A stretch of 39,618 bases of DNA from positions 1 through 39,618 of the forward strand of contig CAJFNF010000017.1 in the NCBI GenBank assembly GCA_904394215.1, given 5' to 3'. This DNA comes from an uncultured Faecalibacterium sp. (GTDB lineage Bacteria > Bacillota > Clostridia > Oscillospirales > Ruminococcaceae). The notes below the pieces were generated by a model. That model did no database searches and was not told where the DNA came from. It was given only the letters and a program-made list of their open reading frames with translations. Below are positions 7,694 to 14,851 of this stretch, piece after piece. Position numbers and translations under genes: made by a program. Each line of letters opens with the position of its first letter. The first letter of the stretch is position 1.

Positions 7694-8092
7694 CCCTCTT
7701 TTTGGCTGATTTAACAAGGGATTGGCTGAAAAACCATATCAAAGCAAACTGACAGGCCCCAAATATAGCGTTTTTACTTTATTTTGTTTACCGCTTGAAG
7801 TTTACTTTGAAAGGGTGCATGGCCCGGAGTCCTGGCTTTTCAGCTCCCGTCTTGGTTTTAGCGCTGTAAAAGGAAAGCAGAAATAGACAATTCGGATGAA
7901 TTTGAAAAAAATTTGTATCGACCCCGAAAATGGATCCCTGCCTCCGTATCCTGCATACAGAAGCCCGGAGAAAAGGGGATTTGCGAAAAAACAAAAAAGT
8001 TTTTCCAAAAGACCCCGGTTTCAGAAAAAGCCTTCCGTATCCTACAGACAAAGAAAACAAACACCCAACAAAACATAAAGGAGACAACTATT
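7694..8092. other. Gene-free region upstream of the PepSY gene, with a 91-bp-spaced direct repeat
   Basis: No convincing gene is seen on either strand. It is AT-rich with several A and T runs. GACCCCG-N16-TCCGTATCCT occurs at 7920-7952 and again at 8011-8043 with identical internal spacing; the second copy ends 49 bases before the PepSY start. A ribosome site AAAGGAGA precedes the ATG at 8093. No clear promoter was found, and it presumably lies near the repeats. Confidence 0.5.
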
Positions 8093-8419
8093 ATGAAGAA
8101 GATGAACCGCAAGTCGATCCTGACCCTCACCGCCGCTGTTGCCCTGACCGCAATGACCGCCTTTGGCTCTCTGTCCGCATCGGCTGCCTCCCTGAGCTTT
8201 GAAGATGCCCTGAAGATTGCCGCCCAGCACCTGGGGCGGGATGTCAGCGAACTGCAGATCATCGAGCAGGAATACGACGACGGCAAGTATGAGTTTGATT
8301 TTATCCTGGACGACGTGAAGTACGAATTTGAGGTGGGCGCCTCTTCCGGCAAAATCCTGAAAGTGGAGCAGGAGCGCCCCGACTGGGAGGACTACTACGA
8401 AGCCGAACACCGCCGTTGA
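8093..8419 (+). CDS. Secreted PepSY-domain protein
   Basis: 108 residues. Signal peptide: MKKMNRKSILTLTAAVALTA followed by MTAFGSLSASA, with cleavage likely after ASA near residue 31. The mature part is one PepSY unit: SFEDALKIAAQHLGRDVSEL (helix), then three strands ending YEFEVGASSGKILKVEQE. PepSY domains are thought to bind or inhibit proteases in the cell envelope. Here the domain stands alone, about 75 residues, very acidic, with no membrane anchor. The start at 8093 has AAAGGAGA 8 bases upstream; earlier in-frame codons lack a signal sequence. It is a single-gene unit closed by a strong terminator. Confidence 0.85.
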   Translation: MKKMNRKSILTLTAAVALTAMTAFGSLSASAASLSFEDALKIAAQHLGRDVSELQIIEQEYDDGKYEFDFILDDVKYEFEVGASSGKILKVEQERPDWEDYYEAEHRR

Positions 8420-8452
8420 TTGAAACCATGCTCTCCAGCTGATGGAAACAGA

Positions 8453-8496
8453 CTGCCCCCGGATCGTCCGACTGTCCGGGGGCAGTGGTTTGTTTT
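8453..8496 (+). terminator. Intrinsic terminator after the PepSY gene
   Basis: CTGCCCCCGGA (8453-8463) pairs with TCCGGGGGCAG (8475-8485), followed by TGGTTTGTTTT. Confidence 0.85.
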
Positions 8497-8560
8497 GGCA
8501 CAAAAAGATGTTTTCCAAGCAAATCGACAAATTTCCCTGCCCATACTGCGGAATTTGTAG

Positions 8561-8566
8561 TATAAT
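8561..8566 (+). promoter_or_regulatory. -10 element before the transposase relic
   Basis: A perfect TATAAT at 8561-8566 lies 29 bases before the start at 8596; the -35 region (TGCCCA) is poor. It suggests the relic may still be transcribed. Confidence 0.4.
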
Positions 8567-8595
8567 AGAAAAAAGTGACGGCGGAGGAGAGCAAA

Positions 8596-9126
8596 ATGGC
8601 GCAGTTGACATTCAGCGACCTGGAATACAGCAGGCGAAAGAAGCAGACCCGGCGGGAAAAATTTCTTGGAGAGATGAACCGCCTGGTTCCCTGGGAGAAA
8701 TGGGTTGCGGCCATTGAGCCCTATTACCCCCAGGGACTGCGGGGCCGCCCGCCGGTGGGGCTGGAGAAGATGCTGCGGATGTATCTGCTGCAGGAGTGGT
8801 TCCATCTGTCTGCAGCGGCTGTGGAAGAGACCATCTATGACAGTTACGCCATGCGGACTTTTATGGGGGTGGATTTCCTGGAGAGCGGGGTGCCGGATGC
8901 ATCCACGCTCCTGAAATTCCGGCGGATGCTGGAGAAGAAGGGACTGCACCAACAGTTCTGGGTGGAGCTGCGCCACCGTCTGGCCCAGAGCAACCAGATC
9001 CTCAGACCTGGCACCATGATTGACCCGGCCCTGGTCCATGTGGTCACGTCCACTGAGAATGGGGGGAAAAAGCTGCATCACGACCCCAATCAGCAACCAG
9101 AAGTGGTTCAGCTGGAAATGCAGTAA
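8596..9126 (+). pseudogene. IS5-family transposase, N-terminal part only (frameshifted relic)
   Basis: 176 residues, about half the normal length. The N-terminal transposase domain (DUF772 type) is well kept: LVPWEKWVAAIEPYYP, RGRPPVGLEKMLRMYLLQEW, AVEETIYDSYAMRTFMGVDF and VPDASTLLKFRRMLEKKGL. It reaches GTMIDPALV, where the first catalytic Asp of the DDE triad normally sits, then STENGGKKLHHDPNQ, and stops. The next family segment (NQWYFGMK-like) is recognisable as NQKWFSWKC in the +1 frame at about 9095, so a frameshift ended the frame and the rest of the catalytic domain is lost. A ribosome site GGAGGAGA precedes the ATG at 8596. Terminal repeats were not found. Confidence 0.75.
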
Positions 9127-9134
9127 AGGAACAG

Positions 9135-9189
9135 AAAAAAGCCGCCCGTACCGGAATCCTTTGGGATGCTGGCGCGGACGGCTTTTTCT
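9135..9189. terminator. Bidirectional terminator between the transposase relic and fruA
   Basis: AAAAAAGCCG (9135-9144) pairs with CGGCTTTTT (9179-9187); flanking CCCGT and GCGGA add partial pairing. There are T runs on both strands, so it can serve the relic on plus and the fructose operon on minus. Confidence 0.75.
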
Positions 9190-9254
9190 ATGGGAAAGGC
9201 AGGAAGGGAAAACCGGGGCAGGCCGGCTTTCTCAGCTGCGATTGGGTAGCGTTT

Positions 9255-11171
9255 TTATTCGCGGACAGTCTTCTTCAGCAGGCTCAGCAGGACGGCGCCC
9301 ACCACGCTGCCGACGACCAGAGCCACCACATACAGGGGAGCGTTGCCCACCACAGGGAAAACGAAGATGCCGCCGTGAGGTGCCCGCAGAGTGCAGCCGA
9401 ACAGCATGGACAGGGCACCCGATACAGCCGAGCCGATGACGCAGCTGGGCAGGACGCGGAGGGGATCGGTGGCAGCGAAGGGAATAGCGCCTTCCGAGAT
9501 GAAGCACAGGCCCATGATGTAGTTGACGAAGCCGTTCTTGCGCTCTTCACTGGTCCACTTCTTGGGGCAGAAGGTGGTGGACAGGGCGATGGCGATAGGA
9601 GGCACCATGCCGCCCACCATGACGGCGGCCATCACATCATAGGTGCCGGAGGACAGGGCAGCGGTGCCGAAGACGTAGGCAGCCTTGTTGAAGGGGCCGC
9701 CCATATCGATGCTCATCATGCCGCCGCAGACAGCGCCCAGCAGGATCTTGGAGGTGCCGCCCATGGTGTTCAGCCAGGCAGCGATGGTCTCGTTGATCAG
9801 GCCCATGATGGGGTTGATGGCGCACATCACAACGCCCATCACCAGCATGCCGCCCAGAGGATAGATCAGCATGGGACGAATGCCGTCCACGCTGCGGGGA
9901 AGATGCTCGGTGATATTTTCCAGGAACTTGACCAGGTAGCCGGCCACAAAGCCTGCCAGCAGGGCAGCCAGGAAGCCGCCCGAGATGCCGGTGGTGCTGC
10001 CTTCCAGCAGACCCGAGAAGCTGGTGCCGTTCATGGCCAGAACGCCGCCCACAAAGCCCACAGCCAGGCCCGGCCGGTCAGCAATGGACATGGCGATGTA
10101 AGCCGAAAGGATGGGCAGCATGTAGCTGAATGCTGCGTTGCCCACCGTCTTGAAGAAGGCGGCCAGAGGGGTGTTCATGCCAAAGTTGGAGGGGTCGATG
10201 GAGAAATCATCGAACAGGAACGCCAGGGCGATCAGGATGCCGCCGCCCACCACGAAGGGCAGCATGTGGGAAACGCCGTTCATCAGGTGTTTGTAGACGG
10301 TGTGGCCCACGGTGTCGTTGCCGCCGGCTTCGGCTGCAGGCTTGCCGCCCTTGGCATGGAAAACGGGCACTTCGCCGCTCTCAATCCGCTGGATCAGTTC
10401 CTCGGGCTTGTGGATGCCGTCATCCACACGGGTGAACAGAACCGGCTTGCCGTCGAAACGGGCGGACTCCACGTTCTTGTCGGCGGCCACAATGATGCCG
10501 TCGCAGGCAGCGATTTCCTCGGCGGTCAGGATATTTTTGGCGCCGCCCGAGCCGTTGGTCTCCACCTTGCAGGGCAGGCCAAGCTTGTCGCCGGCCTTGA
10601 CCAGAGCTTCGGCAGCCATGTAGGTATGGGCAATGCCGGTGGGGCAGGCGGTAACAGCCAGAATGCGGTAGCTCTGGGGAGCAATCTTTTCCTGGGTAAA
10701 GCTCTCGGAACCGAATTGCTTCTGCTCCTGGGCGTCAATCAGGTCCAGAAATTCCTGGGGCGTTTTGGCGGACCGCAGCTGTGCCACAAAGTCCTCGTGC
10801 ATCAGCATCTGCATCATCCGGGCCAGCATATCCACATGGAGGCTGCCATTTTCGGGGGCTGCGATCATGAAGAACAGGTCGCTCTTCTCATCGTCCTCGG
10901 GGTTGTACTGGACAGGGGTGGTCAGCCGCAGCACAGCCAGGCTGGGCCGGGTGACACAGGCGGCCTTGGCGTGGGGAACGGTGATGCCGTTGTCCACGTA
11001 GGTGGATGCCTCCTTTTCACGGGCGTAGATAGCAGCTTTGTAGGCTGCCTTGGCGGTGATATTGCCGTGGGTGCACTGCAAATCCACCAGCTTGTCAATC
11101 ACCGCGGCCTGATCGGCGGCTGTGCTGTCCAGCGCGATGGCCTGCACAGAAAACAGTTCGGTAATCCGCAT
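9255..11171 (-). CDS. fruA: Fructose PTS enzyme IIABC
   Basis: 638 residues with three PTS modules in one chain. IIA: residues 1-150, phosphorylated His67 in NGITVPHAKA. IIB: 165-270, phosphorylated Cys176 in LAVTACPTGIAHTYMAAEAL. IIC: from about 290, with hydrophobic membrane segments such as SHMLPFVVGGGILIALAFLF. It imports fructose as fructose 1-phosphate at the membrane, using phosphate from HPr, which is encoded elsewhere. It is the third gene of fruR-fruK-fruA, 32 bases after the fruK stop. The C-terminus (LLSLLKKTVRE) is complete. Confidence 0.95.
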   Translation of the reverse strand: MRITELFSVQAIALDSTAADQAAVIDKLVDLQCTHGNITAKAAYKAAIYAREKEASTYVDNGITVPHAKAACVTRPSLAVLRLTTPVQYNPEDDEKSDLFFMIAAPENGSLHVDMLARMMQMLMHEDFVAQLRSAKTPQEFLDLIDAQEQKQFGSESFTQEKIAPQSYRILAVTACPTGIAHTYMAAEALVKAGDKLGLPCKVETNGSGGAKNILTAEEIAACDGIIVAADKNVESARFDGKPVLFTRVDDGIHKPEELIQRIESGEVPVFHAKGGKPAAEAGGNDTVGHTVYKHLMNGVSHMLPFVVGGGILIALAFLFDDFSIDPSNFGMNTPLAAFFKTVGNAAFSYMLPILSAYIAMSIADRPGLAVGFVGGVLAMNGTSFSGLLEGSTTGISGGFLAALLAGFVAGYLVKFLENITEHLPRSVDGIRPMLIYPLGGMLVMGVVMCAINPIMGLINETIAAWLNTMGGTSKILLGAVCGGMMSIDMGGPFNKAAYVFGTAALSSGTYDVMAAVMVGGMVPPIAIALSTTFCPKKWTSEERKNGFVNYIMGLCFISEGAIPFAATDPLRVLPSCVIGSAVSGALSMLFGCTLRAPHGGIFVFPVVGNAPLYVVALVVGSVVGAVLLSLLKKTVRE

Positions 11172-11203
11172 AGAAATCTTCTCCTTTTTCAGTTACGTAT
11201 GTA

Positions 11204-12109
11204 TCAGAACTCTGTCAGCAGGGAATCAATTTTTTCACGGGTGGCCAGGCCCAGAGAGAAGGCGGTGGCGCTGCCTGCAGCAGTGCCCAGCCGGAGGGCC
11301 CAGTCATAATCGCCCTTCTGGAGGTAGCCTGCCAGAAAACCGGCCACCATGCTGTCGCCGGCGCCTACGCTGTTCAGGACCTTGCCCTTGGGCACGCCCA
11401 TCCGGTGGGTCTTGCCGGTTTCATCCAGCAGCAGGGCACCGTCCCCGGCCATGCTCACCAGCACGTTCCGGGCGCCGCGGCTCTGAAGCAGGGCAGCACA
11501 GGCAGTGATTTCGGAGTCGGTGGTCAGCTCCCGGTCAAAGATCTCGCCCAGCTCGTGATTGTTGGGTTTGATGAGGAAGGGCTTGTATTTCAGAACGTTC
11601 ACCAGCAGGTCGCGGGTTGCATCCACCACAATCCGGACGCCGCGGCCTTCCAGCCGGGCCATGATCTTTTCATAGGTGTCGCCGGACAGGCAGGAAGGAA
11701 TACTGCCGGCCAGCACCAGCGCGTCGCCCTCGCCCAGCTTATCCAGCTTGGCGTAGAGCTGTTTCATGTCCGCTTCCGCGATCTGGGGCCCCATGCCGTT
11801 GATCTCGGTCTCCTCAGTGGCCTTGATCTTGACATTGATCCGGGTGACACCCTGATTCAGATGGATGAAATCGGTCTTGACGCCCTGAGCCTGAAGCCCG
11901 GTTTCCAGCCAGTGGCCGGTGGGGCCGGCCACAAAGCCCAGTGCAGTGTTGTCGCAGTCCAGAGCCCGCAGCACGCTGGAAACGTTGATGCCCTTGCCGC
12001 CAAAGAGGTATTCCTCCTGGACGGTGCGGTTGACGGCATCCAGTTCCAGGCTGCCGGGAAGATGGACCACATAGTCGATGGCAGGGTTAAAGGTAACAGT
12101 GTAGATCAT
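11204..12109 (-). CDS. fruK: 1-phosphofructokinase
   Basis: 301 residues, PfkB family. The N-terminal signature GGKGINVSSVLRALD (residues about 37-51) and the C-terminal signature NSVGAGDSMVAGFLAGYL, carrying the catalytic Asp in GAGD, are both intact. It phosphorylates fructose 1-phosphate, the product of the downstream permease, to fructose 1,6-bisphosphate. Its ATG overlaps the fruR stop (ATGA at 12106-12109), so the two are translationally coupled. Confidence 0.95.
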   Translation of the reverse strand: MIYTVTFNPAIDYVVHLPGSLELDAVNRTVQEEYLFGGKGINVSSVLRALDCDNTALGFVAGPTGHWLETGLQAQGVKTDFIHLNQGVTRINVKIKATEETEINGMGPQIAEADMKQLYAKLDKLGEGDALVLAGSIPSCLSGDTYEKIMARLEGRGVRIVVDATRDLLVNVLKYKPFLIKPNNHELGEIFDRELTTDSEITACAALLQSRGARNVLVSMAGDGALLLDETGKTHRMGVPKGKVLNSVGAGDSMVAGFLAGYLQKGDYDWALRLGTAAGSATAFSLGLATREKIDSLLTEF

Positions 12110-12900
12110 GATTGACTCTCCTTTTCCTGATGGTTGGATGAATCGGAAACGCCGCTTTCCTGGATGAGGACGTACTGGCGGTATTTTTCATTGGGCAAAT
12201 GGTTGGTGACGATGGCCGCATCGGTGAGGGGGCAGATGACTGCCGAATAGATTTTGCCGAACTTGGAGTCATCCACCAGAAACCAGGTTTCCATGGACCG
12301 GCTGACGGCCAGAGATTTCAGGGCAGCCTCTTCCACATCGGGGGTGGTAAAGCCGGTGTCAAGGGAGACGCCGTTGGCGCCCATAAACGCCTTGGTAAAG
12401 TTGTAGCGGCTTACGCTGGACATGGCGGCCGTGCCCACCACAGCTTCGGTGCTGGGCCGGACCTGGCCCCCCAGGGTGTAGACCCGGCATCCCTTTTGGG
12501 CCAGCAGCCGGGTGTGGGCGATGCCGTTGGTGACAAAGGTGGCCTGCAGGGCCTGGCCCTGCAGGGCTCGGACCAGCTGCAGTGTGGTACTGCCCGCATC
12601 TATAAAGACGAAGTCGTCGGCATGGATGAAACTGGCGGCCAGCTGTCCAATGCTCTGCTTCTGGACCACGGCCTGGTGTTCCTTGGCGGACATGCTCTCC
12701 TCATTGGTGAGAAAAGCGTTGTCCGGCAGGGTAGCGCCGCCATGGACCCGGTTCAGCCGGCCCTGCTGATGGAGCAGCACAAGATCCCGCCGGATGGTAG
12801 ACTCGCTGGCGTCCAGTGCATCGCACAGCTCCTGCACCGTTACCGAACGCTTTTGTGCCAGCAGCTTGAGAATGTTGTCAAATCGCTCCTCTGCTAACAT
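12106..12900 (-). CDS. fruR: DeoR-family regulator of the fructose operon
   Basis: 264 residues from MLAEERFDNILKLLAQKRSV. An N-terminal winged helix (SVTVQELCDALDASESTIRR, then DLVLLHQQGRLNRVHGGATL) is followed by the DeoR sugar-phosphate sensing domain (DDFVFIDAGSTTLQLVRAL; FMGANGVSLDTGFTTPDVEE; LVDDSKFGK). It most likely represses the operon until fructose 1-phosphate builds up, as known for FruR in Firmicutes. The start at 12900 has AAAGGAG 6 bases upstream; an ATG at 12933 would hide this site. It is first in the operon and so autoregulated. Confidence 0.92.
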   Translation of the reverse strand: MLAEERFDNILKLLAQKRSVTVQELCDALDASESTIRRDLVLLHQQGRLNRVHGGATLPDNAFLTNEESMSAKEHQAVVQKQSIGQLAASFIHADDFVFIDAGSTTLQLVRALQGQALQATFVTNGIAHTRLLAQKGCRVYTLGGQVRPSTEAVVGTAAMSSVSRYNFTKAFMGANGVSLDTGFTTPDVEEAALKSLAVSRSMETWFLVDDSKFGKIYSAVICPLTDAAIVTNHLPNEKYRQYVLIQESGVSDSSNHQEKESQS

Positions 12901-13007
12901 GGGGGTCTCCTTTCTGAACCACCATCCCTGCACCGAATTGAGAATGAAATTGAAGGGTTATGACTGAACGGTGAAGGAATTTGATTCGATTTGTTCTTTC
13001 TGACCTG

Positions 13008-13046
13008 AGTATAGCAGCAAAAGCAATCAAAGTCAATCATAAACAT
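13008..13046 (-). promoter_or_regulatory. fru operon promoter with TGATTG repeats
   Basis: Minus strand -35 TTGACT (13031-13036), 17-base spacer, -10 TATACT (13008-13013). TGATTG occurs twice 10 bases apart, one turn of helix, overlapping the -35, and again farther upstream (13114-13127, TGATTTTGATTG). Direct repeats at one-turn spacing are typical DeoR-family sites. Confidence 0.75.
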
Positions 13047-13142
13047 CCAAAATGATGCACAAAGATGAAGATCGGAAACCGCCATTATCACCAAAATGAG
13101 GAGAGAATTGAGCAAGTCCAATCAAAATCAGTCACTGTACAA

Positions 13143-13180
13143 AAGAAAAACCCGCAGGCCGGCGGGGCCCACGGGTTTTG
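13143..13180 (-). terminator. Terminator after the flavodoxin/ferredoxin gene
   Basis: AAAACCCG (13147-13154) pairs with CGGGTTTT (13172-13179). The minus strand continues TTCTTTTGT. Confidence 0.75.
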
Positions 13181-13201
13181 GTGAAGACAAAAATGGAGTA
13201 A

Positions 13202-13963
13202 TCAGAGGAACAGTTGATTCTCCTTGCGGTCGGAACAGACTTTTTTCAGCATGGCATGGGCAGCAGTCAGCATCAGCGGATTTAGTTTCCGGGCATGCCG
13301 GGGGCATACTGAGATACACCGCATGCAGGAAATGCAGAGATGCTGGTCCACTTTATGAGGGTCGTTGGGGTCAATGGCCTGTACAGGGCAGCTCTTGGCA
13401 CACAAGCCGCAGCTGTCACAGTCTTTGGTGGGTTTCGGGACCATGCCGGTGCCGCCAGCTTTTTTGTAGGGGCGATTGCCGGGGATGGCCGGCTCGGTAA
13501 GATGGCCCGCTGCCAGCTTTTCCTGAATCCGGGCAGCAAAGGCGATAAGCTGGGCTTGGTCCTGGGCATCCGGCCGCCCGGCAGCAAATTCCCGCACGAT
13601 GGAATGCTCGGCTACAGCGGCCACACCCGCCACAATCCGGAAGCCCGCCTGCTTGGTAGCGTCTTCCAGCTCCACCATGGTGTCTTCAAAGGCGCGGTTG
13701 CCGTATACCACCATCAGGATGGCAGGGGCGCCGTTGCCGTGGACGGCGGCCAGCCGCTGGATGGCCGCCGCAGGGACCCGGCCGCCGTAAGAGGGGACAG
13801 CAATCAGGGCCAGATCGTCGGATGCGAGAGAGACTTCGCTGAAATGGGCCTGGCTGTCGCAGAGGTCTACCGTCTGAACGGAATCAGACAGGGCATGGGC
13901 CAGGAGATCGGCGGCCTTTTGGGTGCCGCCGGTGGGGCTGAATAAAAGCTGGGTGATCTTCAT
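13202..13963 (-). CDS. EFR1-type flavodoxin / 2x[4Fe-4S] ferredoxin protein
   Basis: 253 residues. Residues 1-150 are flavodoxin-like with the FMN phosphate loop SPTGGTQKAA (9-18) and VPSYGGRVP. Residues 178-225 carry two [4Fe-4S] motifs: Cys182, 185, 188, 192 (CDSCGLCAKSCP) and Cys210, 213, 216, 220 (CISCMRCISVCP). Such fusions move electrons in anaerobes between ferredoxin pools and flavin partners; the partner is unknown. Start 13963 is preceded by AAGGAAG. A 41-residue longer reading would run into the operators and the promoter, so it is rejected. It is divergent from an Rrf2 regulator that probably controls it. Confidence 0.9.
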   Translation of the reverse strand: MKITQLLFSPTGGTQKAADLLAHALSDSVQTVDLCDSQAHFSEVSLASDDLALIAVPSYGGRVPAAAIQRLAAVHGNGAPAILMVVYGNRAFEDTMVELEDATKQAGFRIVAGVAAVAEHSIVREFAAGRPDAQDQAQLIAFAARIQEKLAAGHLTEPAIPGNRPYKKAGGTGMVPKPTKDCDSCGLCAKSCPVQAIDPNDPHKVDQHLCISCMRCISVCPRHARKLNPLMLTAAHAMLKKVCSDRKENQLFL

Positions 13964-14024
13964 AGCTGCACACTTCCTTGATGAAATCAAATTTTCAGTT
14001 GCATTTTGGGCTGGATGTTGTAAA

Positions 14025-14045
14025 ATGTAAGATAAAAGATTACAT
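14025..14045. promoter_or_regulatory. Rrf2-type operator 1
   Basis: ATGTAA-N9-TTACAT, a perfect dyad at 14025-14045. It lies just downstream of the predicted start of the flavodoxin transcript (about 14051) and has the same architecture as the site 50 bp away. Confidence 0.75.
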
Positions 14046-14057
14046 CTTATGGCATCC

Positions 14058-14086
14058 ATGATACCACCAAGGAAATGTAAAGTCAA
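14058..14086 (-). promoter_or_regulatory. Promoter of the flavodoxin/ferredoxin gene
   Basis: Minus strand -35 TTGACT (14081-14086), 17-base spacer, -10 TATCAT (14058-14063). The -35 lies inside operator 2, and operator 1 covers the start of the transcript, a layout that fits repression. Confidence 0.75.
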
Positions 14087-14095
14087 TTCTTACAT
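14075..14095. promoter_or_regulatory. Rrf2-type operator 2
   Basis: A second ATGTAA-N9-TTACAT at 14075-14095, centred exactly 50 bp from operator 1. It also overlaps the likely promoter region of the Rrf2 gene (TATATT at 14098-14103). Confidence 0.75.
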
Positions 14096-14128
14096 CGTAT
14101 ATTTCGACCATTGGAGGAGGCAAACAGC

Positions 14129-14578
14129 ATGCAGCTCAGCATGAAGTGCTCGATTGCAGTGCACTGTCTGATTTTTATCTACGAGGCAAAGGGCAAAGCA
14201 AAGGTGACAAGCGGCCTGCTGGCCCAGAGTACAGGCTGCAACCCGGTGATTATCCGCAATATTCTCAGCGCTTTGAAAAAAGCAGGGCTGATTACGGTGG
14301 CCCGTGGCCCCGGCGGAGCGGAACTGTGCCGTGACCCCTCCGAGATCACCCTATTTATGATTTACAGTGCACTGGAACCCGGCGGCGTTACAGGTCTGAT
14401 CGGGATCCATCCCTGTGATGGCAGGTCCTGCCCGGTGGCGCAGAACATCCGCGCTGTGCTTCAAGGGCCCTATCATCAGATCGAGGCGTCCATCCGGCAG
14501 ACCATGGAGCAAATCACCCTGGCATCCATGCTGGAGGATTTTCATCAGCGCCTGGCAGAAAACCAGCAGAAAGAGTAA
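14129..14578 (+). CDS. Rrf2-family transcriptional regulator
   Basis: 149 residues from MQLSMKCSIAVHCLIFIYEA. A winged helix (VTSGLLAQSTGCNPVIIRNI, then LSALKKAGLITVARGPGGAEL) is followed by the Rrf2 dimer region. Fe-S members of the family (IscR, NsrR) use three Cys in the loop before the last helix; here only Cys96 and Cys101 (CDGRSCPVAQNI) are present, as in the YwnA-like branch, so cluster binding is doubtful and a thiol switch is possible. The start at 14129 has GGAGGAGG upstream. It is divergent from the flavodoxin gene, and two matching operators lie between them. Confidence 0.9.
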   Translation: MQLSMKCSIAVHCLIFIYEAKGKAKVTSGLLAQSTGCNPVIIRNILSALKKAGLITVARGPGGAELCRDPSEITLFMIYSALEPGGVTGLIGIHPCDGRSCPVAQNIRAVLQGPYHQIEASIRQTMEQITLASMLEDFHQRLAENQQKE

Positions 14579-14601
14579 TAAAAGTTCACAGGCAGTGCAG
14601 G

Positions 14602-14637
14602 CCGGCGTCTTTCCCAGGGAAAGATGCCGGTTTTTTT
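14602..14637 (+). terminator. Terminator after the Rrf2 gene
   Basis: CCGGCGTCTTTCCC pairs with GGGAAAGATGCCGG (one mismatch), followed by seven T residues. Confidence 0.9.
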
Positions 14638-14768
14638 CTGCAAGCGACCCCAAAAGTAAAAAAATTGTGATAACCCAAACGAAATGGAGTCCAGAGACAG
14701 CCGGGATTCGTTTTGATGGTATCGACCGCAAACTGTCAGCATTTTCCAGGCCAGAACCTTCCCAAATT

Positions 14769-14821
14769 CAAGGAAAACACAAGGGGAAATCAAGAAAAAC
14801 TCAAGATTGGCGTGTTATGCT
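14769..14821 (+). promoter_or_regulatory. Four 11-bp-phased CAAG repeats and promoter of the MacAB-SLH operon
   Basis: CAAG starts at 14769, 14780, 14791 and 14802, each exactly 11 bp apart, with A-rich spacers (CAAGGAAAACA, CAAGGGGAAAT, CAAGAAAAACT, CAAGATTGG). A TATGCT at 14816-14821 can be the -10. The -35 region carries no consensus and is covered by the repeats, as at activator-dependent promoters of OmpR/PhoB-type response regulators. No such regulator is in the window. Confidence 0.65.
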
Positions 14822-14851
14822 GGGGACATCATCAAAAGGAGGAATTACACC

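Noticed and set aside
8500-9255. Intact insertion sequence with terminal repeats
   Set aside because: No flanking inverted repeats or target duplication could be found, and the catalytic half is missing.
9375-11309. 644-codon open frame on the plus strand opposite fruA
   Set aside because: Antisense to a complete PTS gene; His/Gly/Ala-rich composition is typical of a shadow frame.
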